Part shown: positions 1 to 13,079 of the stretch, piece by piece | How positions within the stretch are numbered: position 1 is the stretch's first letter | Layout of the letters: every line of letters begins with the position of its first letter | Origin: Microbacterium sp. Leaf159 | GTDB lineage: Bacteria; Actinomycetota; Actinomycetes; Actinomycetales; Microbacteriaceae | Direction: 5' to 3' | Length of the DNA stretch: 63,311 nt | Assembly (NCBI RefSeq): GCF_001423615.1 | Contig: NZ_LMOU01000001.1 | Span: forward strand, 1,203,570-1,266,880 | The notes under the pieces: generated by a model | What the model was told of the DNA's origin: nothing | Seen by the model: the letters and a program-made list of their open reading frames with translations, nothing else | Databases searched by the model: none | Translations under genes and position numbers: made by a program

Positions 1-160
1 GCCAGACGCGGTCGGCATCGATCGACCGTTCACCGAGCGGCTTGCCGATGCGACGGCGTGCGATGGCCGCCTGATGGGCGAGCACGATCCGGATGCCGGC
101 GGCCACCCCCACCGCCGCGACGCCGACTCCGGCGAAGGCGACGAGATGCTGTCGTCTCAT
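1..160 (-). CDS. Membrane-anchored protein, 5' part only (possible SGNH/GDSL hydrolase)
   Basis: An ATG at 160 opens a frame that runs off the left edge, leaving about 53 residues. It begins MRRQHLVAFAGVGVAAVGVA, a hydrophobic N-terminal segment that would act as a signal anchor, followed by a basic stretch (AIARRRIGKPLG). It lies 61 bases downstream of hisS on the same strand. From memory, related actinobacteria have an SGNH/GDSL hydrolase with a similar N-terminus here, but the catalytic part is outside the window, so that is only a suggestion. The ribosome binding site is weak. Confidence 0.45.
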   Translation of the reverse strand, partial: MRRQHLVAFAGVGVAAVGVAAGIRIVLAHQAAIARRRIGKPLGERSIDADRVW

Positions 161-221
161 GCACCGATTCGATCCGACCGCCGTGAACGCCGCGTGAACG
201 GCATCCAGGCTCTCCTGAACC

Positions 222-1499
222 TCAGGACAGGGGCTTGAGCTCCAGCTGAGACGCACCCGCGGAGACGGTCGCGAACTCCGTGTACCCGTCGGCGGCCGAG
301 CGCTCGAGCAGCGCCTTGACGTTCTTCGTGCGTCGTTCCAGCCGCACTCTGGCACCGGTCGCCACGAGCGCGGCTTTGTGGGTCACGAGCTCTACGACGG
401 GCACGTCGGCGTCGTGGATCAGCACGACGGCGCGCTCGGCGGCATCCGCCCCGGCCGTCACGAGGTCGACGAGTCGTTCGAAGCCGAGGGAGAACCCGAC
501 CGCGGGGACCTGCTGGCCGAGGAAGCGTCCGATCATGCCGTCATAGCGGCCTCCGCCGCCCAGCGAGTACGAGACCGAGGGATGCGCGAGCTCGAAGATC
601 GTGCCGGTGTAGTAGCCCATGCCACGCACGAGGAACGGATCGAAGACCAGCGGGATGTCGGTCGCGCCGCGACCGGCGGCGACCGCCTCGCCGATGCCGA
701 CCAGGTGCCCGACGATCTCATCCGGTGCGTTCTCGGGCAGTGCCTTGCGGATCTGGCGCTCTCCGAACGGGTTGTACTCCATGGTCTGCGGGCGACGCAG
801 GAACTCCTCGAAGGCGTCGACGGCGGATGCCGCGGCACCGCGCTCACGCAGTTCCGTCGCGACCCCCTCCGGGCCGATCTTGTCGAGCTTGTCGATCGTG
901 ATCAGCACGCCGGGCCGCTCGTCGGCGGTGAAACCGAAGCTGTCGAGCATCCAGTCGAGCGCGCGCCGGTCGTTGATGCGCACGGTCGCTCCCTCGAGCC
1001 CGAGCGCGTCTACGGCATCGAGCGAGGCGACCATGAGCTCTGCCTCGGCTCGCGACGAGTCGTCGCCGATGATGTCGATGTCGCACTGCACGAACTGGCG
1101 GTAGCGCCCCTTCTGCGGGCGCTCCGCGCGCCACACCGGGCCGATCTGGATGGCGCGGAAGACGCCGGGCAGCTGACCGCGGTTGCTCGCGTAGAACCGC
1201 GCGAGCGGCACCGTGAGGTCGTAGCGGAGCCCGAGGTCGGCGAGTACGCCCTGATCTTCGGCCGCCTCCCGGATCGCCTGGGCGTCGAGGCCGCGGCGCA
1301 GGACGTTGTAGGCCAGCTTCTCGTTGTCGCCGCCGATGCCGGCGTGCAGTCGCGAGTACTCCTCGAGCGCGGGAGTCTCGATCTCGTCGAATCCGTGCGA
1401 GCGGTACCGATCGCGGATGACGGAGAGGACGCGCTCGCGGCGGGCCTTGTCGGCGGGGAGGATGTCGCGCATGCCGCGCGGCGGGTTCACAGTAGCCAC
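222..1499 (-). CDS. hisS: Histidyl-tRNA synthetase
   Basis: Charges tRNA-His with histidine in the cytoplasm. The 425-residue product is normal length. Class II motifs are visible: RYDLTVPLARFYA, the motif-2 region GRYRQFVQCDIDIIG, and GGGGRYDGMIGRF leading into the motif-3 region GFSLGFERL. A C-terminal anticodon-binding domain follows. The start chosen is GTG at 1499 (VATVNPPRGMRDIL), where family homology begins; the frame stays open further upstream but codes for Arg-rich nonsense. AAAGAT lies exactly six bases before this GTG, so transcription may be leaderless. mazG is 38 bases upstream on the same strand. Confidence 0.96.
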   Translation of the reverse strand: MATVNPPRGMRDILPADKARRERVLSVIRDRYRSHGFDEIETPALEEYSRLHAGIGGDNEKLAYNVLRRGLDAQAIREAAEDQGVLADLGLRYDLTVPLARFYASNRGQLPGVFRAIQIGPVWRAERPQKGRYRQFVQCDIDIIGDDSSRAEAELMVASLDAVDALGLEGATVRINDRRALDWMLDSFGFTADERPGVLITIDKLDKIGPEGVATELRERGAAASAVDAFEEFLRRPQTMEYNPFGERQIRKALPENAPDEIVGHLVGIGEAVAAGRGATDIPLVFDPFLVRGMGYYTGTIFELAHPSVSYSLGGGGRYDGMIGRFLGQQVPAVGFSLGFERLVDLVTAGADAAERAVVLIHDADVPVVELVTHKAALVATGARVRLERRTKNVKALLERSAADGYTEFATVSAGASQLELKPLS

Positions 1500-1537
1500 G
1501 CCCCCATCTTTCCAGGTCGGCGGGGTGGCCTGTGGCG

Positions 1538-2197
1538 TCAGGCGCCGGATTCGGCGTCGCGGACGTCGGCTTCGAGCCCGCGGAGCCGCTCGCGCAGCGC
1601 CCGCTCGGCGTCCCACCCCTCGGCTCGTGCCACAGCGACGAGCCCGAGCAGAACGTCGCCGAGCTCCGCCTCGGTCGTGGGCGCGGTCACGGCGCCGCCG
1701 GTCGGCCCTTCGACCTCCACGCCCGCCCCTGCCGCTCGTCCGACGATCTTCTGCGCGAGCGCCAGCGCCGGCATCCCTCGCGGGACACCGTCCAGAACAC
1801 TCCGCCTCGTGCGCTTCTCGGCCGCCTTGGCGGCGTTCCAGTGCACGAGCACCTCGTCGGGGGTGGTCGCGATCTCACCTGCGAAGACGTGCGGGTGCCG
1901 GCGGACCATCTTCTCGGTCAGCGTGTCGGCGACGTCGTCGATGTCGAACGGGTCATCCGGATCCTGTGCGGCGATCGCCGCGTGGAACAGCACCTGCCAG
2001 AGCAGGTCGCCGAGCTCTTCGCGCAGGTCGGCGCGGGTGCCGCTCTCGACGGCGTCGATCACCTCGTGCGACTCCTCGATCAGGTACGGCACGAGATCGT
2101 GATGGGTGATCCGCTGCGACCAGACGCACCGTTCACGCACCGCGCGCATGGTCTCCGCGGCCTCGCGCAGCGGATCGCTTTCCTGCTCTCCGGTCAC
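1538..2197 (-). CDS. mazG: MazG-type nucleoside triphosphate pyrophosphohydrolase
   Basis: Hydrolyses (d)NTPs to the monophosphate and pyrophosphate, a housekeeping role. The 219-residue product has the MazG all-alpha core: LIEESHEVIDAVESG (EExxE-type metal ligands) and EELGDLLWQVLFHA. The N-terminal RERCVWSQRITHHDLVPYL matches the usual start of actinobacterial MazG. The start is GTG at 2197, preceded by a strong GAGGAGGA Shine-Dalgarno sequence. It sits between nhaA and hisS in a same-strand run, 19 bases from the nhaA stop. Confidence 0.92.
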   Translation of the reverse strand: MTGEQESDPLREAAETMRAVRERCVWSQRITHHDLVPYLIEESHEVIDAVESGTRADLREELGDLLWQVLFHAAIAAQDPDDPFDIDDVADTLTEKMVRRHPHVFAGEIATTPDEVLVHWNAAKAAEKRTRRSVLDGVPRGMPALALAQKIVGRAAGAGVEVEGPTGGAVTAPTTEAELGDVLLGLVAVARAEGWDAERALRERLRGLEADVRDAESGA

Positions 2198-2216
2198 TGT
2201 TCCTCCTCGAACATCG

Positions 2217-3392
2217 TCAGGATGTCGCGGCGCTCAGCCGACGATAGGAGCGAGCGCGAAGCGACACGATCACCCCGGACAGCACGAGCGCGATGAGCGA
2301 GCCGACGAGCACGCCGAGGATCGCCTGGTCGCGGACACCCGCATCCGACGCGAAAGCGAGATTGGCGAGGAGCAGCGACACCGTGAACCCGATCCCCCCG
2401 AGGGCTCCGGCGGCCAGGATGTCGGCGAACGGGAGCGCCGGCGCCGTGCCTCGGGGCCGGATGCGCATGGCGAGCCAGCCGAACAGCGAGATGCCGATGA
2501 TCTTGCCGACAGGAAGGGCGACCACGATGCCCCAGAATGCCGGAGACAGCTCGGAGGGCGAGAGATCGGGGATCATCACGAAGGCGGCGACGAACGCGAA
2601 CACGGGCAGGATCGCCCCGTTGACCGTGGGCTCGAGGGCATGCCTGGTGCGGGCGGCGGGCACCGGCGACATCACGAGACCCAGCATGACGCCCGCGATG
2701 GTGGCATGGATGCCGGACGCGGCGACGAGTCCCCACGCCACGACTCCGACGACGACCATGGCGACGGCGATCGCGGGATGCCCCTTGGCGTGCAGCGCAC
2801 GGCTGAGGACCCAGAAGAGCGTGACCGCGACCACGGCGAGGACGAGCAGCAGCCACTGCACGTCGTGCGCGAAGAGGACGGCGATGAAGATGATGCCGAT
2901 GATGTCGTCGAGGATCGCCAGCGCCAGCAGGAACACCCGCACGGTCGAGGGCAGGCCCTTGCCGAACATGGCCAGCACACCGAGCGCGAAGGCGATGTCG
3001 GTCGCGGTGGGGATCGGCCATCCGGTGGCGGTCGCCGAGTCTCCGGCGATCAGCAGGTAGACCGCGATCGGCACCAGCACACCGCCCGCGGCGGCGATCG
3101 CCGGCTGCACGGCCTTGCGCGGCGAATCCAGTTCTCCGTGCGTGAGTTCGTGGCGCAATTCGATCGCGACGACGAGGAAGAAGACCGCGAGGAGCCCGTC
3201 GGACACCCAGTGCTCGATCGAGAGATCCAGAGAGGTTCCTGGCACCGCGATGTGGAAGTCCAGCACCGCGGCGAGCGCGTCGTGCGTGGGGAGATTCGCC
3301 AGCAGCAGACCGAGGCCGGCGGCGACGAGGAGGAGGACAGCGGGGAACTGCTGCCCTCGGAGGGGGTTCGCGGAGATTCGCATCCCCTCCAT
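2217..3392 (-). CDS. nhaA: NhaA-family Na+/H+ antiporter
   Basis: Exports sodium in exchange for protons at the cytoplasmic membrane. About 391 residues with roughly 12 membrane segments. Family signatures are present: PTATDIAFALGVLAMFG (Asp of the ion path), LAILDDIIGII (the paired aspartates) and GIGFTVSLLLANLAF. The start is uncertain. ATG codons at 3431, 3392 and 3383 are in frame and none has a well-spaced ribosome binding site; 3392 keeps the sequence that aligns with the family. It is divergent from ppc, with only about 80 bases between them. Confidence 0.9.
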   Translation of the reverse strand: MEGMRISANPLRGQQFPAVLLLVAAGLGLLLANLPTHDALAAVLDFHIAVPGTSLDLSIEHWVSDGLLAVFFLVVAIELRHELTHGELDSPRKAVQPAIAAAGGVLVPIAVYLLIAGDSATATGWPIPTATDIAFALGVLAMFGKGLPSTVRVFLLALAILDDIIGIIFIAVLFAHDVQWLLLVLAVVAVTLFWVLSRALHAKGHPAIAVAMVVVGVVAWGLVAASGIHATIAGVMLGLVMSPVPAARTRHALEPTVNGAILPVFAFVAAFVMIPDLSPSELSPAFWGIVVALPVGKIIGISLFGWLAMRIRPRGTAPALPFADILAAGALGGIGFTVSLLLANLAFASDAGVRDQAILGVLVGSLIALVLSGVIVSLRARSYRRLSAATS

Positions 3393-3459
3393 GGTAGTTC
3401 GCCGGTCGCCGCGGGCGTCTCGGATCGTCATGCGTTCCGAGCACCACCCCGACCCGGGA

Positions 3460-3465
3460 TACTCT
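3460..3465 (+). promoter_or_regulatory. -10 box for leaderless ppc
   Basis: TACTCT followed by six bases and the GTG start of ppc; no ribosome binding site is present, so the transcript should begin at or next to the start codon. Confidence 0.6.
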
Positions 3466-3471
3466 CGAACG

Positions 3472-6159
<2,688 letters not shown>

Positions 6160-6192
6160 GCCACCCCGTCGTCGTCGTCGCGTGTATTCCGG

Positions 6193-6208
6193 TGTGAGAT
6201 CCCTCACG
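6193..6208. promoter_or_regulatory. CRP/GlxR-like operator upstream of gdhA
   Basis: TGTGA-N6-TCACG matches the CRP-family consensus TGTGA-N6-TCACA in all but the last base, and contains the inverted repeat GTGAG/CTCAC. A TAGAGT hexamer at 6222-6227 would serve as a -10 box, placing the operator over the -35 region. In corynebacteria the CRP-like GlxR is known to act at the gdh promoter. The regulator gene is not in this window. Confidence 0.55.
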
Positions 6209-6229
6209 TCGGGGTGCCCGCTAGAGTGA

Positions 6230-7681
<1,452 letters not shown>

Positions 7682-7707
7682 CCCGCCGGTCTCCGCCTGC
7701 ACATGCC

Positions 7708-7745
7708 AGAAGAGCCGCCCCCCCTCCCAGGTGGGCGGCTCTTCT
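7708..7745. terminator. Bidirectional hairpin between gdhA and the permease gene
   Basis: A perfect 13-bp stem (AGAAGAGCCGCCC paired with GGGCGGCTCTTCT) with a 12-base loop. It lies between the convergent gdhA and permease genes and could stop both transcripts. Confidence 0.8.
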
Positions 7746-7771
7746 GCATCCCTGTTCTGTGCGCGCAGGCC

Positions 7772-9205
7772 TCAGCTCTCGTCGACAGGCACTTTCACGA
7801 CCTTGTTGAAGCCGGTCACCGCCTGGTTCTCGTCGAACGCGACCACCTTCTTGCGGAAGCCCTTCGTGATCACGGCGAGGTAGATCAGGCCGACGGCCGT
7901 CCAGATGAGGCCTCCGGTGAGGGCATCGGCGTGCAGGTTCACCCACAGGAGTCCCGTCAGCAGCATGCCGATGCCCGGCATCACGATGTACGAGAAGATG
8001 TCGCGCGGCGTGTGGCGCCGCCCCTTGCGGATCGCGAACCACGCGATCACCGAGATGTTGACGAACGTGAAGGCGATCAGCGCGCCGTAGTTGATCCAGG
8101 CCGCGATCAGCTCCAGCGTGAACGGGATCGCCAGCAGCGAGATCGCGCCGACCAGCACGATGTTGAACGTCGGCGTGTGGGTGCGGGGGTTGATGTAGCC
8201 GAACGCCTTCTGCGGAAGGACGTTGTTGCGCCCCATCACCAGCAGCATGCGCGACACCGAGGCGTGCGAGGCGAGGCCCGAGGCGAGCGTCGCGCAGAAC
8301 CCGGCTGCCGTCAGGACCGCCATGAGCACGTTGCCGCCGACGAGGTTCCCGATGATGGGCAGCGTGGAATCCTCGACGTACTGCATGTCACCGCCAGGGG
8401 CGAACTCGTTCCAATCGGGGAAGCGGAGCTGCGTGACGTATCCCGCGATCAGGAAGATCGCTCCACCGAGGATCACGGTGAGGAGGATCGCCTTCGGCAT
8501 GATCTTCGGGTCCTTCGCCTCCTCCGCGTACATCGTCACCGCGTCGAAGCCGATGAACGAGAAGCAGACGATCGTGGCTCCCATGAGCACCGCGCTGATC
8601 GTCGCACCGTCGTGGATGAACGGGGCGGCCGAGGCGATCGTGGCCGCACCTTCGCCGCGCATGAGCTGGGCGACGACCATCACGACGAACACGATCATCA
8701 CGACGATCGAGAACACGAGCAGGATCATGTTCATGTTCGAGGTGCCGCGCATCGTCAGGTAGATGATGCTCGTCACGAGGATGCAGTACAGCACCACCCA
8801 GATCCAGCCGGGGATGTCGGGGAACAGCGCCTCGAGGTAGCTGCGGATGATGAGGCAGTTGACCATCGGGAGCAGCACGTAGTCGATCAACGAGGTCCAG
8901 CCGACCATGAAGCCGAGGTTCGGGTGGATCGATTCGCGGACGTACGTGTAGGCGGAGCCGGCGCTCGGGATGGCGCTGGAGATCTTGCCGTAGCTGATGG
9001 CGGTGAAGACCATGACCACGAGCGCGACGAGGTACGCGGCCGGGACGACGTTGTCGGTGTCGCGGGCCACCATGCCGAACGTGTCGAACACGACGGTCGG
9101 CGTCATGTAGCCGAGGCCCAGACCGACGATCGCCCAGAGTCCGAGATTTCGTCGGAGTGTTCCCCCGCCCTGTGCGAGCGGCTTCGTCTTGATGGTCGTG
9201 GCCAT
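7772..9205 (-). CDS. APC-superfamily amine permease, PuuP-like
   Basis: A proton-coupled importer of 477 residues with about 12 membrane segments. It resembles the E. coli putrescine importer PuuP through most of its length: LTP-type VFDTFG, TAISYGK, AGSAYTY, FMVGWTSLIDY, GATIVCFSFIGFDAVT and ASGLASHASVSRMLLVMGR. Putrescine or another small amine is therefore the likely substrate, though specificity is an inference. The start is ATG at 9205, with AAGGAG correctly spaced. The next gene upstream is a kinase/aminotransferase fusion on the same strand, which suggests import and use of an amino compound. A perfect palindrome (9254-9266) sits in its leader. Confidence 0.88.
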   Translation of the reverse strand: MATTIKTKPLAQGGGTLRRNLGLWAIVGLGLGYMTPTVVFDTFGMVARDTDNVVPAAYLVALVVMVFTAISYGKISSAIPSAGSAYTYVRESIHPNLGFMVGWTSLIDYVLLPMVNCLIIRSYLEALFPDIPGWIWVVLYCILVTSIIYLTMRGTSNMNMILLVFSIVVMIVFVVMVVAQLMRGEGAATIASAAPFIHDGATISAVLMGATIVCFSFIGFDAVTMYAEEAKDPKIMPKAILLTVILGGAIFLIAGYVTQLRFPDWNEFAPGGDMQYVEDSTLPIIGNLVGGNVLMAVLTAAGFCATLASGLASHASVSRMLLVMGRNNVLPQKAFGYINPRTHTPTFNIVLVGAISLLAIPFTLELIAAWINYGALIAFTFVNISVIAWFAIRKGRRHTPRDIFSYIVMPGIGMLLTGLLWVNLHADALTGGLIWTAVGLIYLAVITKGFRKKVVAFDENQAVTGFNKVVKVPVDES

Positions 9206-9253
9206 GAGTACTCCTTCGGGAACAGCGCATGGGTCGGACTTCGGGCGTCCGAC

Positions 9254-9266
9254 ACTGAGGCTCAGT
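9254..9266. promoter_or_regulatory. Palindrome ACTGAG-G-CTCAGT, candidate operator
   Basis: A perfect 6-1-6 palindrome 48 bases upstream of the permease start, directly next to a CATACT/TACATA sequence that could be its -10 box. It is a candidate operator for an unidentified regulator. Confidence 0.4.
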
Positions 9267-9360
9267 ATGTACCCCGGGGAATCGTCAGCGGAAGAGCGGA
9301 TCTGATTCGAAATACGCATTTAACATGGCAAATCCGCGCGCGATTCGAAGAAGTCCGAGA

Positions 9361-12300
9361 TCACCAACCTTCGGTGAGCACCCGATCCAGCATCGCGACC
9401 ACGTGCTCGGCGCTCTCGACCGTCAGGCAGAGCGGCGGCTTGATCTTCAGCACGTTCGAACGCTCGGAGGTGGTGAGCACGATCACGCCCAGCTCCCGCA
9501 TCCGCTCGCAGATCGCGGCGGCCTCGGCGTCCGCCGGTTGCATGCTCTCGCGGTCGCGAATGAGCTCGACCCCGAGGTAGAGACCTTCGCCGTGGACAGG
9601 ACCGACGAGCGGATGCCGGTGCGCCAGCGCCCGGAGAGACTCGGCCAGGTGCGCTCCCACCTCGAGGGCGTTCTGTTGCAGATCGTCCTCGACCATGGCA
9701 TCGAGCACCGCCAGCCCGACGCGGCAGCTGAGAGTGCTGCCGCCCGCCGAGGAGAAGAACTGCCCCTGGCTGCTGAGCGCATCGGCGATCCGCCGTGAGG
9801 TGATCACGCCCCCGATCGGGAATCCGTTGCCCATCGGCTTCGCGATCGTGACGATGTCGGGCACGACGCCGGACTGTTCGAACCCCCAGAAGCTCGAGCC
9901 CATGCGACCGAAGCCCACCTGCACCTCGTCGGCGATGCAGAGACCGCCGCGAGCACGCACCAGATCGTAGGCGCCCGCCAGATATCCGTCGGGCAGCAGC
10001 ACACCGCCGGCGTTTCCGAGCACGGATTCGCACAGGAATGCCGCGAGGTCGCGGCCGTCCGCGGCGAGACGCTCGAGGTCCGTGGCGAGGTCCGCGAGAT
10101 ACCGGTCGGTGGTGTCGTCTCCGCGATACGTGCCTCGGAATCGGTTGGGCACGTCGGCGACGTGCACCCAGTCGGGTCGCGTCTCGAGAGCCTCGGGGTT
10201 GTCGTAGGCGCTGGTCGTGACGGCATCGCTCGCCATGGTCCAACCGTGATAGGCCTCACGGAGCGCCACGACCGTGCGCCGTCCGGTCGCCGCCTGCGCG
10301 AGACGGATGCCGAGATCCACCGCCTCCGAGCCGCTGTTCACCAGCAGCACCGTGTCGAGTCCGCTCCCCTCTGGCATCAGCGCGATCAGGCGCTCGCTGT
10401 ACTCGGCGAGGTCGCGGAACAGGAAGCGCGAGTTCGTGGCGAGAGTCTTCAGCTGTCGATTCGCCGCGGCGGCGACCTTCGGATGCCCGTGGCCGAGGCC
10501 GGCGACGTTGTTCACCATGTCGACGTAGCTACGACCGGTGGTGTCGACGAGGTGATGCCGCCAGCCGCGCTCGATCTGCGGCGGGTGCTCGTAGTAGCGC
10601 TCCTGCGCCTCGGCGAAGATCCGCTCGCGGCGGCGCAGCTCGTCGTCCGCGCCGTCGCGCTGCGCGTGCGACGCGAGGCCGAGCAGAGCCGCGGGGTCGG
10701 CGGTGAAGCGACGCCAGGCGTCGACTCGGTCCGGCGTGACCCGGTGCGCGGCGGTGGCTTCGGCGGGCAGTGGCGGAGCATCCGCTCGGCGGAGTCCGAC
10801 GACCAGTGTCCTGATCTCGAACGACGCCGCGAGTCGACCGATGCTCTCGCCCTTCTCGACCCTGCCATTGCGCGTCGGCTCGAAGTCGGGGCCGCGGAGG
10901 TCGAGTTCCCACCCGCCGTCGATCGTGATGCGCACGCTGCCGTCGGTGATCTTCAGGTCGCCCTCGACGGGGGCGATCATGCGCGACGACGGCCCGGGAG
11001 CGACGTGCAGCTCGGTCTCGACCGGCCAGGTGGCAGCCCCATCCGGTGTGTCGATGGCAGTGCGCGTGAGGCGGTACATCCCGTAGGGAACCACGGCGGC
11101 ACGCGCACCCCGGGCATGCGCGTCGGCGATGAGCTCCGCCTCTGCATCGGGCGCGTTCCATCGACCGGCATCCAGTGCGTCGGACTCCACCCCCGGATCG
11201 ACCACGACGATGCGACCATCCAGCTCAGGCAGCAGCGGAGCGAGTGGGGAGATCAGGTGATCGCCGGCGTGCGGCGGTGCGTCGTCCTCCGGCCCCTCGC
11301 GCTCGGGCGCCTCCCCCTCTGATCCGTCCGACTCCGGCGTCTCGACTTCCGGCCCGGTGACGACCGGCACCTCGACGACCGGCACCTCGACGACGGGCAC
11401 CTCGTACACGGGCACCTCGAACGCAGGGGCGTCGAAGCCCAGCCTGTCGAGCACCAGCTCCGTAGCCTCGGCGAGCGGAACAGCGGTCGCGGCATCGAAG
11501 ATGGCCTGCTCCCCCGCGATCCGCTCCCGCGCATAGTCGTTGTCGCCGTCGATCTCGAGCTGCCTCCAGCCGCTCGCGACCAGGAGCGCCGATCGCAGCA
11601 CGACCAGTGGCCAGACTGCGCGCGCCTCATCGCGGCTGAGCGGCGCATCCGCGTGGAACGCCGCGATCGTGTCGAGCGTGCGCAGAGGGCGCTCGGGTTC
11701 GTGGTGCAGCATCGACGAGACGCACACCGCGAGTTCGGCGACCCGCCAGCCGAGGCCCAGGTCACCGAGATCCAGTACGACATGAGGATGGAGTCGCGAG
11801 TCGACACCCCGTCGACCGGTGACGTTGTCGTCGGTGAGATCGCCGTGGATCGGCTGCACCGGCAGTCGATCGGCCACGACCGACACCGCCTTCTGCGCGT
11901 CGTCCGATGCGGTGCGCACACGCGAGCGCAGCTCCGCGTCGGTCACCGACGGCGCGAGCACTGTGACCTGCTCGAAGGCGACGCGCATGTCCCACATGTG
12001 CTCGCGGTCGAGCCCCGGATGCTCGAGCCCGGCGAGCGCGTTCACCGACGCAGCCGCCAGCGCACCGAACTCCGTGAGCACGATCGGTGCGAGGTATCCG
12101 GCATCGACGAGTGCCTCGCCGTCCGCGAACTCGCTGCGTCGCACCGCGAATCCGTGCCATCGCTGCGTGAGCGCGCCGTCCAGCCCCGCCAACACGGCGG
12201 GAACCGGCACGCCCGCCGCGCGATAGGCATCCAGTGCCCGATGCTGCGCGTCGCGTGCCTCGTCACCGAACACCGGGTTGTCGACGCGCAGGACGCTGCG

Positions 12301-12450
12301 CGAGCCGTCGGTCTCGACGAGCACGAAGTTGCGATCCTGATTGCTGCCGAGTTCGCTCGCAACCGCCTCGATCCCGTAGCACTCCCGAGCGATCGCGGCC
12401 GCGTCGGCCGCGCTCACATCGGGTCGGACGAGCCCTGCACCGTCGCTCAC
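9361..12450 (-). CDS. APH-type kinase / barrel domain / class III aminotransferase fusion
   Basis: A 1029-residue three-part protein. Residues 1-340 are an aminoglycoside-phosphotransferase-fold kinase with HGDLTDDN (202-209) and LDLGDLGLGW (226-235). Residues 345-364 are four VPVVE-type repeats in an acidic linker. Residues 395-545 look like the M23-type beta-barrel found in such fusions, but I see no HxH or HxxxD metal ligands. Residues 560-1029 are a PLP class III aminotransferase with NSGSEA (705-710), DEVQVGFGR (841-849) and PLP-lysine K871 in TIAKPMGNG. By analogy with hydroxylysine kinase plus phospho-lyases of this class, it may phosphorylate an amino alcohol and then eliminate phosphate; that is inference. 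The GTG start overlaps the upstream stop by four bases, so it is translationally coupled. Confidence 0.88.
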   Translation of the reverse strand: MSDGAGLVRPDVSAADAAAIARECYGIEAVASELGSNQDRNFVLVETDGSRSVLRVDNPVFGDEARDAQHRALDAYRAAGVPVPAVLAGLDGALTQRWHGFAVRRSEFADGEALVDAGYLAPIVLTEFGALAAASVNALAGLEHPGLDREHMWDMRVAFEQVTVLAPSVTDAELRSRVRTASDDAQKAVSVVADRLPVQPIHGDLTDDNVTGRRGVDSRLHPHVVLDLGDLGLGWRVAELAVCVSSMLHHEPERPLRTLDTIAAFHADAPLSRDEARAVWPLVVLRSALLVASGWRQLEIDGDNDYARERIAGEQAIFDAATAVPLAEATELVLDRLGFDAPAFEVPVYEVPVVEVPVVEVPVVTGPEVETPESDGSEGEAPEREGPEDDAPPHAGDHLISPLAPLLPELDGRIVVVDPGVESDALDAGRWNAPDAEAELIADAHARGARAAVVPYGMYRLTRTAIDTPDGAATWPVETELHVAPGPSSRMIAPVEGDLKITDGSVRITIDGGWELDLRGPDFEPTRNGRVEKGESIGRLAASFEIRTLVVGLRRADAPPLPAEATAAHRVTPDRVDAWRRFTADPAALLGLASHAQRDGADDELRRRERIFAEAQERYYEHPPQIERGWRHHLVDTTGRSYVDMVNNVAGLGHGHPKVAAAANRQLKTLATNSRFLFRDLAEYSERLIALMPEGSGLDTVLLVNSGSEAVDLGIRLAQAATGRRTVVALREAYHGWTMASDAVTTSAYDNPEALETRPDWVHVADVPNRFRGTYRGDDTTDRYLADLATDLERLAADGRDLAAFLCESVLGNAGGVLLPDGYLAGAYDLVRARGGLCIADEVQVGFGRMGSSFWGFEQSGVVPDIVTIAKPMGNGFPIGGVITSRRIADALSSQGQFFSSAGGSTLSCRVGLAVLDAMVEDDLQQNALEVGAHLAESLRALAHRHPLVGPVHGEGLYLGVELIRDRESMQPADAEAAAICERMRELGVIVLTTSERSNVLKIKPPLCLTVESAEHVVAMLDRVLTEGW
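11359..11418 (-). repeat. Four 15-bp in-frame repeats in the fusion-gene linker
   Basis: Four tandem near-identical 15-base units encode EVPVY followed by three EVPVV units (residues 345-364). The array can expand or shrink without a frameshift and makes an extended, valine/proline-rich spacer between the kinase and barrel domains. Confidence 0.8.
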
Positions 12451-13073
12451 CCTCGACCCGCCGCGCGACCGTCGACGTCGAGACGCACATCGTGGGCGTG
12501 ACGCGCGAGCGAGCTGCCGTAGCGCTCGGTCAGCTGCACCATCAGATCAGGGGTGTCGCGGTCGACGCCGAAGACGTGACCGGGAAAGTCGAGCTCGGGC
12601 TGCGCGGCCGAGATCTCCTCCTCGCGGTCGGGCGAGAGCAGCTGCACGGGGTCACCGACCGCGACCCATCCGATCGGCACGACCGTGCCGGCCGGAAGCA
12701 CCGCGCGTCGGTGCACGATCGCGTTGACACGCACCTCGCAGCGGTCGCCGACCAGCGCGCCGTTGAAGATCCGCGCACCGGATGCGAAGAACACCTCTTC
12801 GCCGACCGTGGCCCCCGCGATGCTCGCGAGAGTGCCGATGAGCGTGTGCGCGCCGATGTGCACGGCGTTCGCGGCCGTCGCACGGATGAGCGCGTTCTCC
12901 ATCACGATGACGTGCTCCCCGAGCGTGATCGGCCCGCCCTCCGCCGTGATCACGGCGCCGTGCAGCACTTGGCAGCCGGCGCCGATCTCGACATCGCCGG
13001 AGATCACGGCGGTGGGAGCGACGACGGCGGTGTCATGGATCCGGGGCCGAGCCCCGAGGTGCTCGTACAACAT
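12447..13073 (-). CDS. Gamma-carbonic-anhydrase-like hexapeptide-repeat protein
   Basis: A 208-residue left-handed beta-helix protein with hexapeptide repeats such as TAVISGDVEIGAGCQVLHGAVI and LIGTLASIAGATVGEEV split over residues 15-110, followed by a C-terminal helical tail. It belongs to the gamma-CA/PaaY group by appearance. The usual zinc-ligand pattern (H, then GHxxxxHG) is only partly recognisable here (one His in GAHTLIG), so carbonic anhydrase activity is doubtful. The start is ATG at 13073, six bases after TACGCT, hence leaderless. Its stop overlaps the start of the fusion gene (GTGA), so the two proteins are co-translated. Confidence 0.8.
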   Translation of the reverse strand: MLYEHLGARPRIHDTAVVAPTAVISGDVEIGAGCQVLHGAVITAEGGPITLGEHVIVMENALIRATAANAVHIGAHTLIGTLASIAGATVGEEVFFASGARIFNGALVGDRCEVRVNAIVHRRAVLPAGTVVPIGWVAVGDPVQLLSPDREEEISAAQPELDFPGHVFGVDRDTPDLMVQLTERYGSSLARHAHDVRLDVDGRAAGRG

Positions 13074-13079
13074 GACGCC

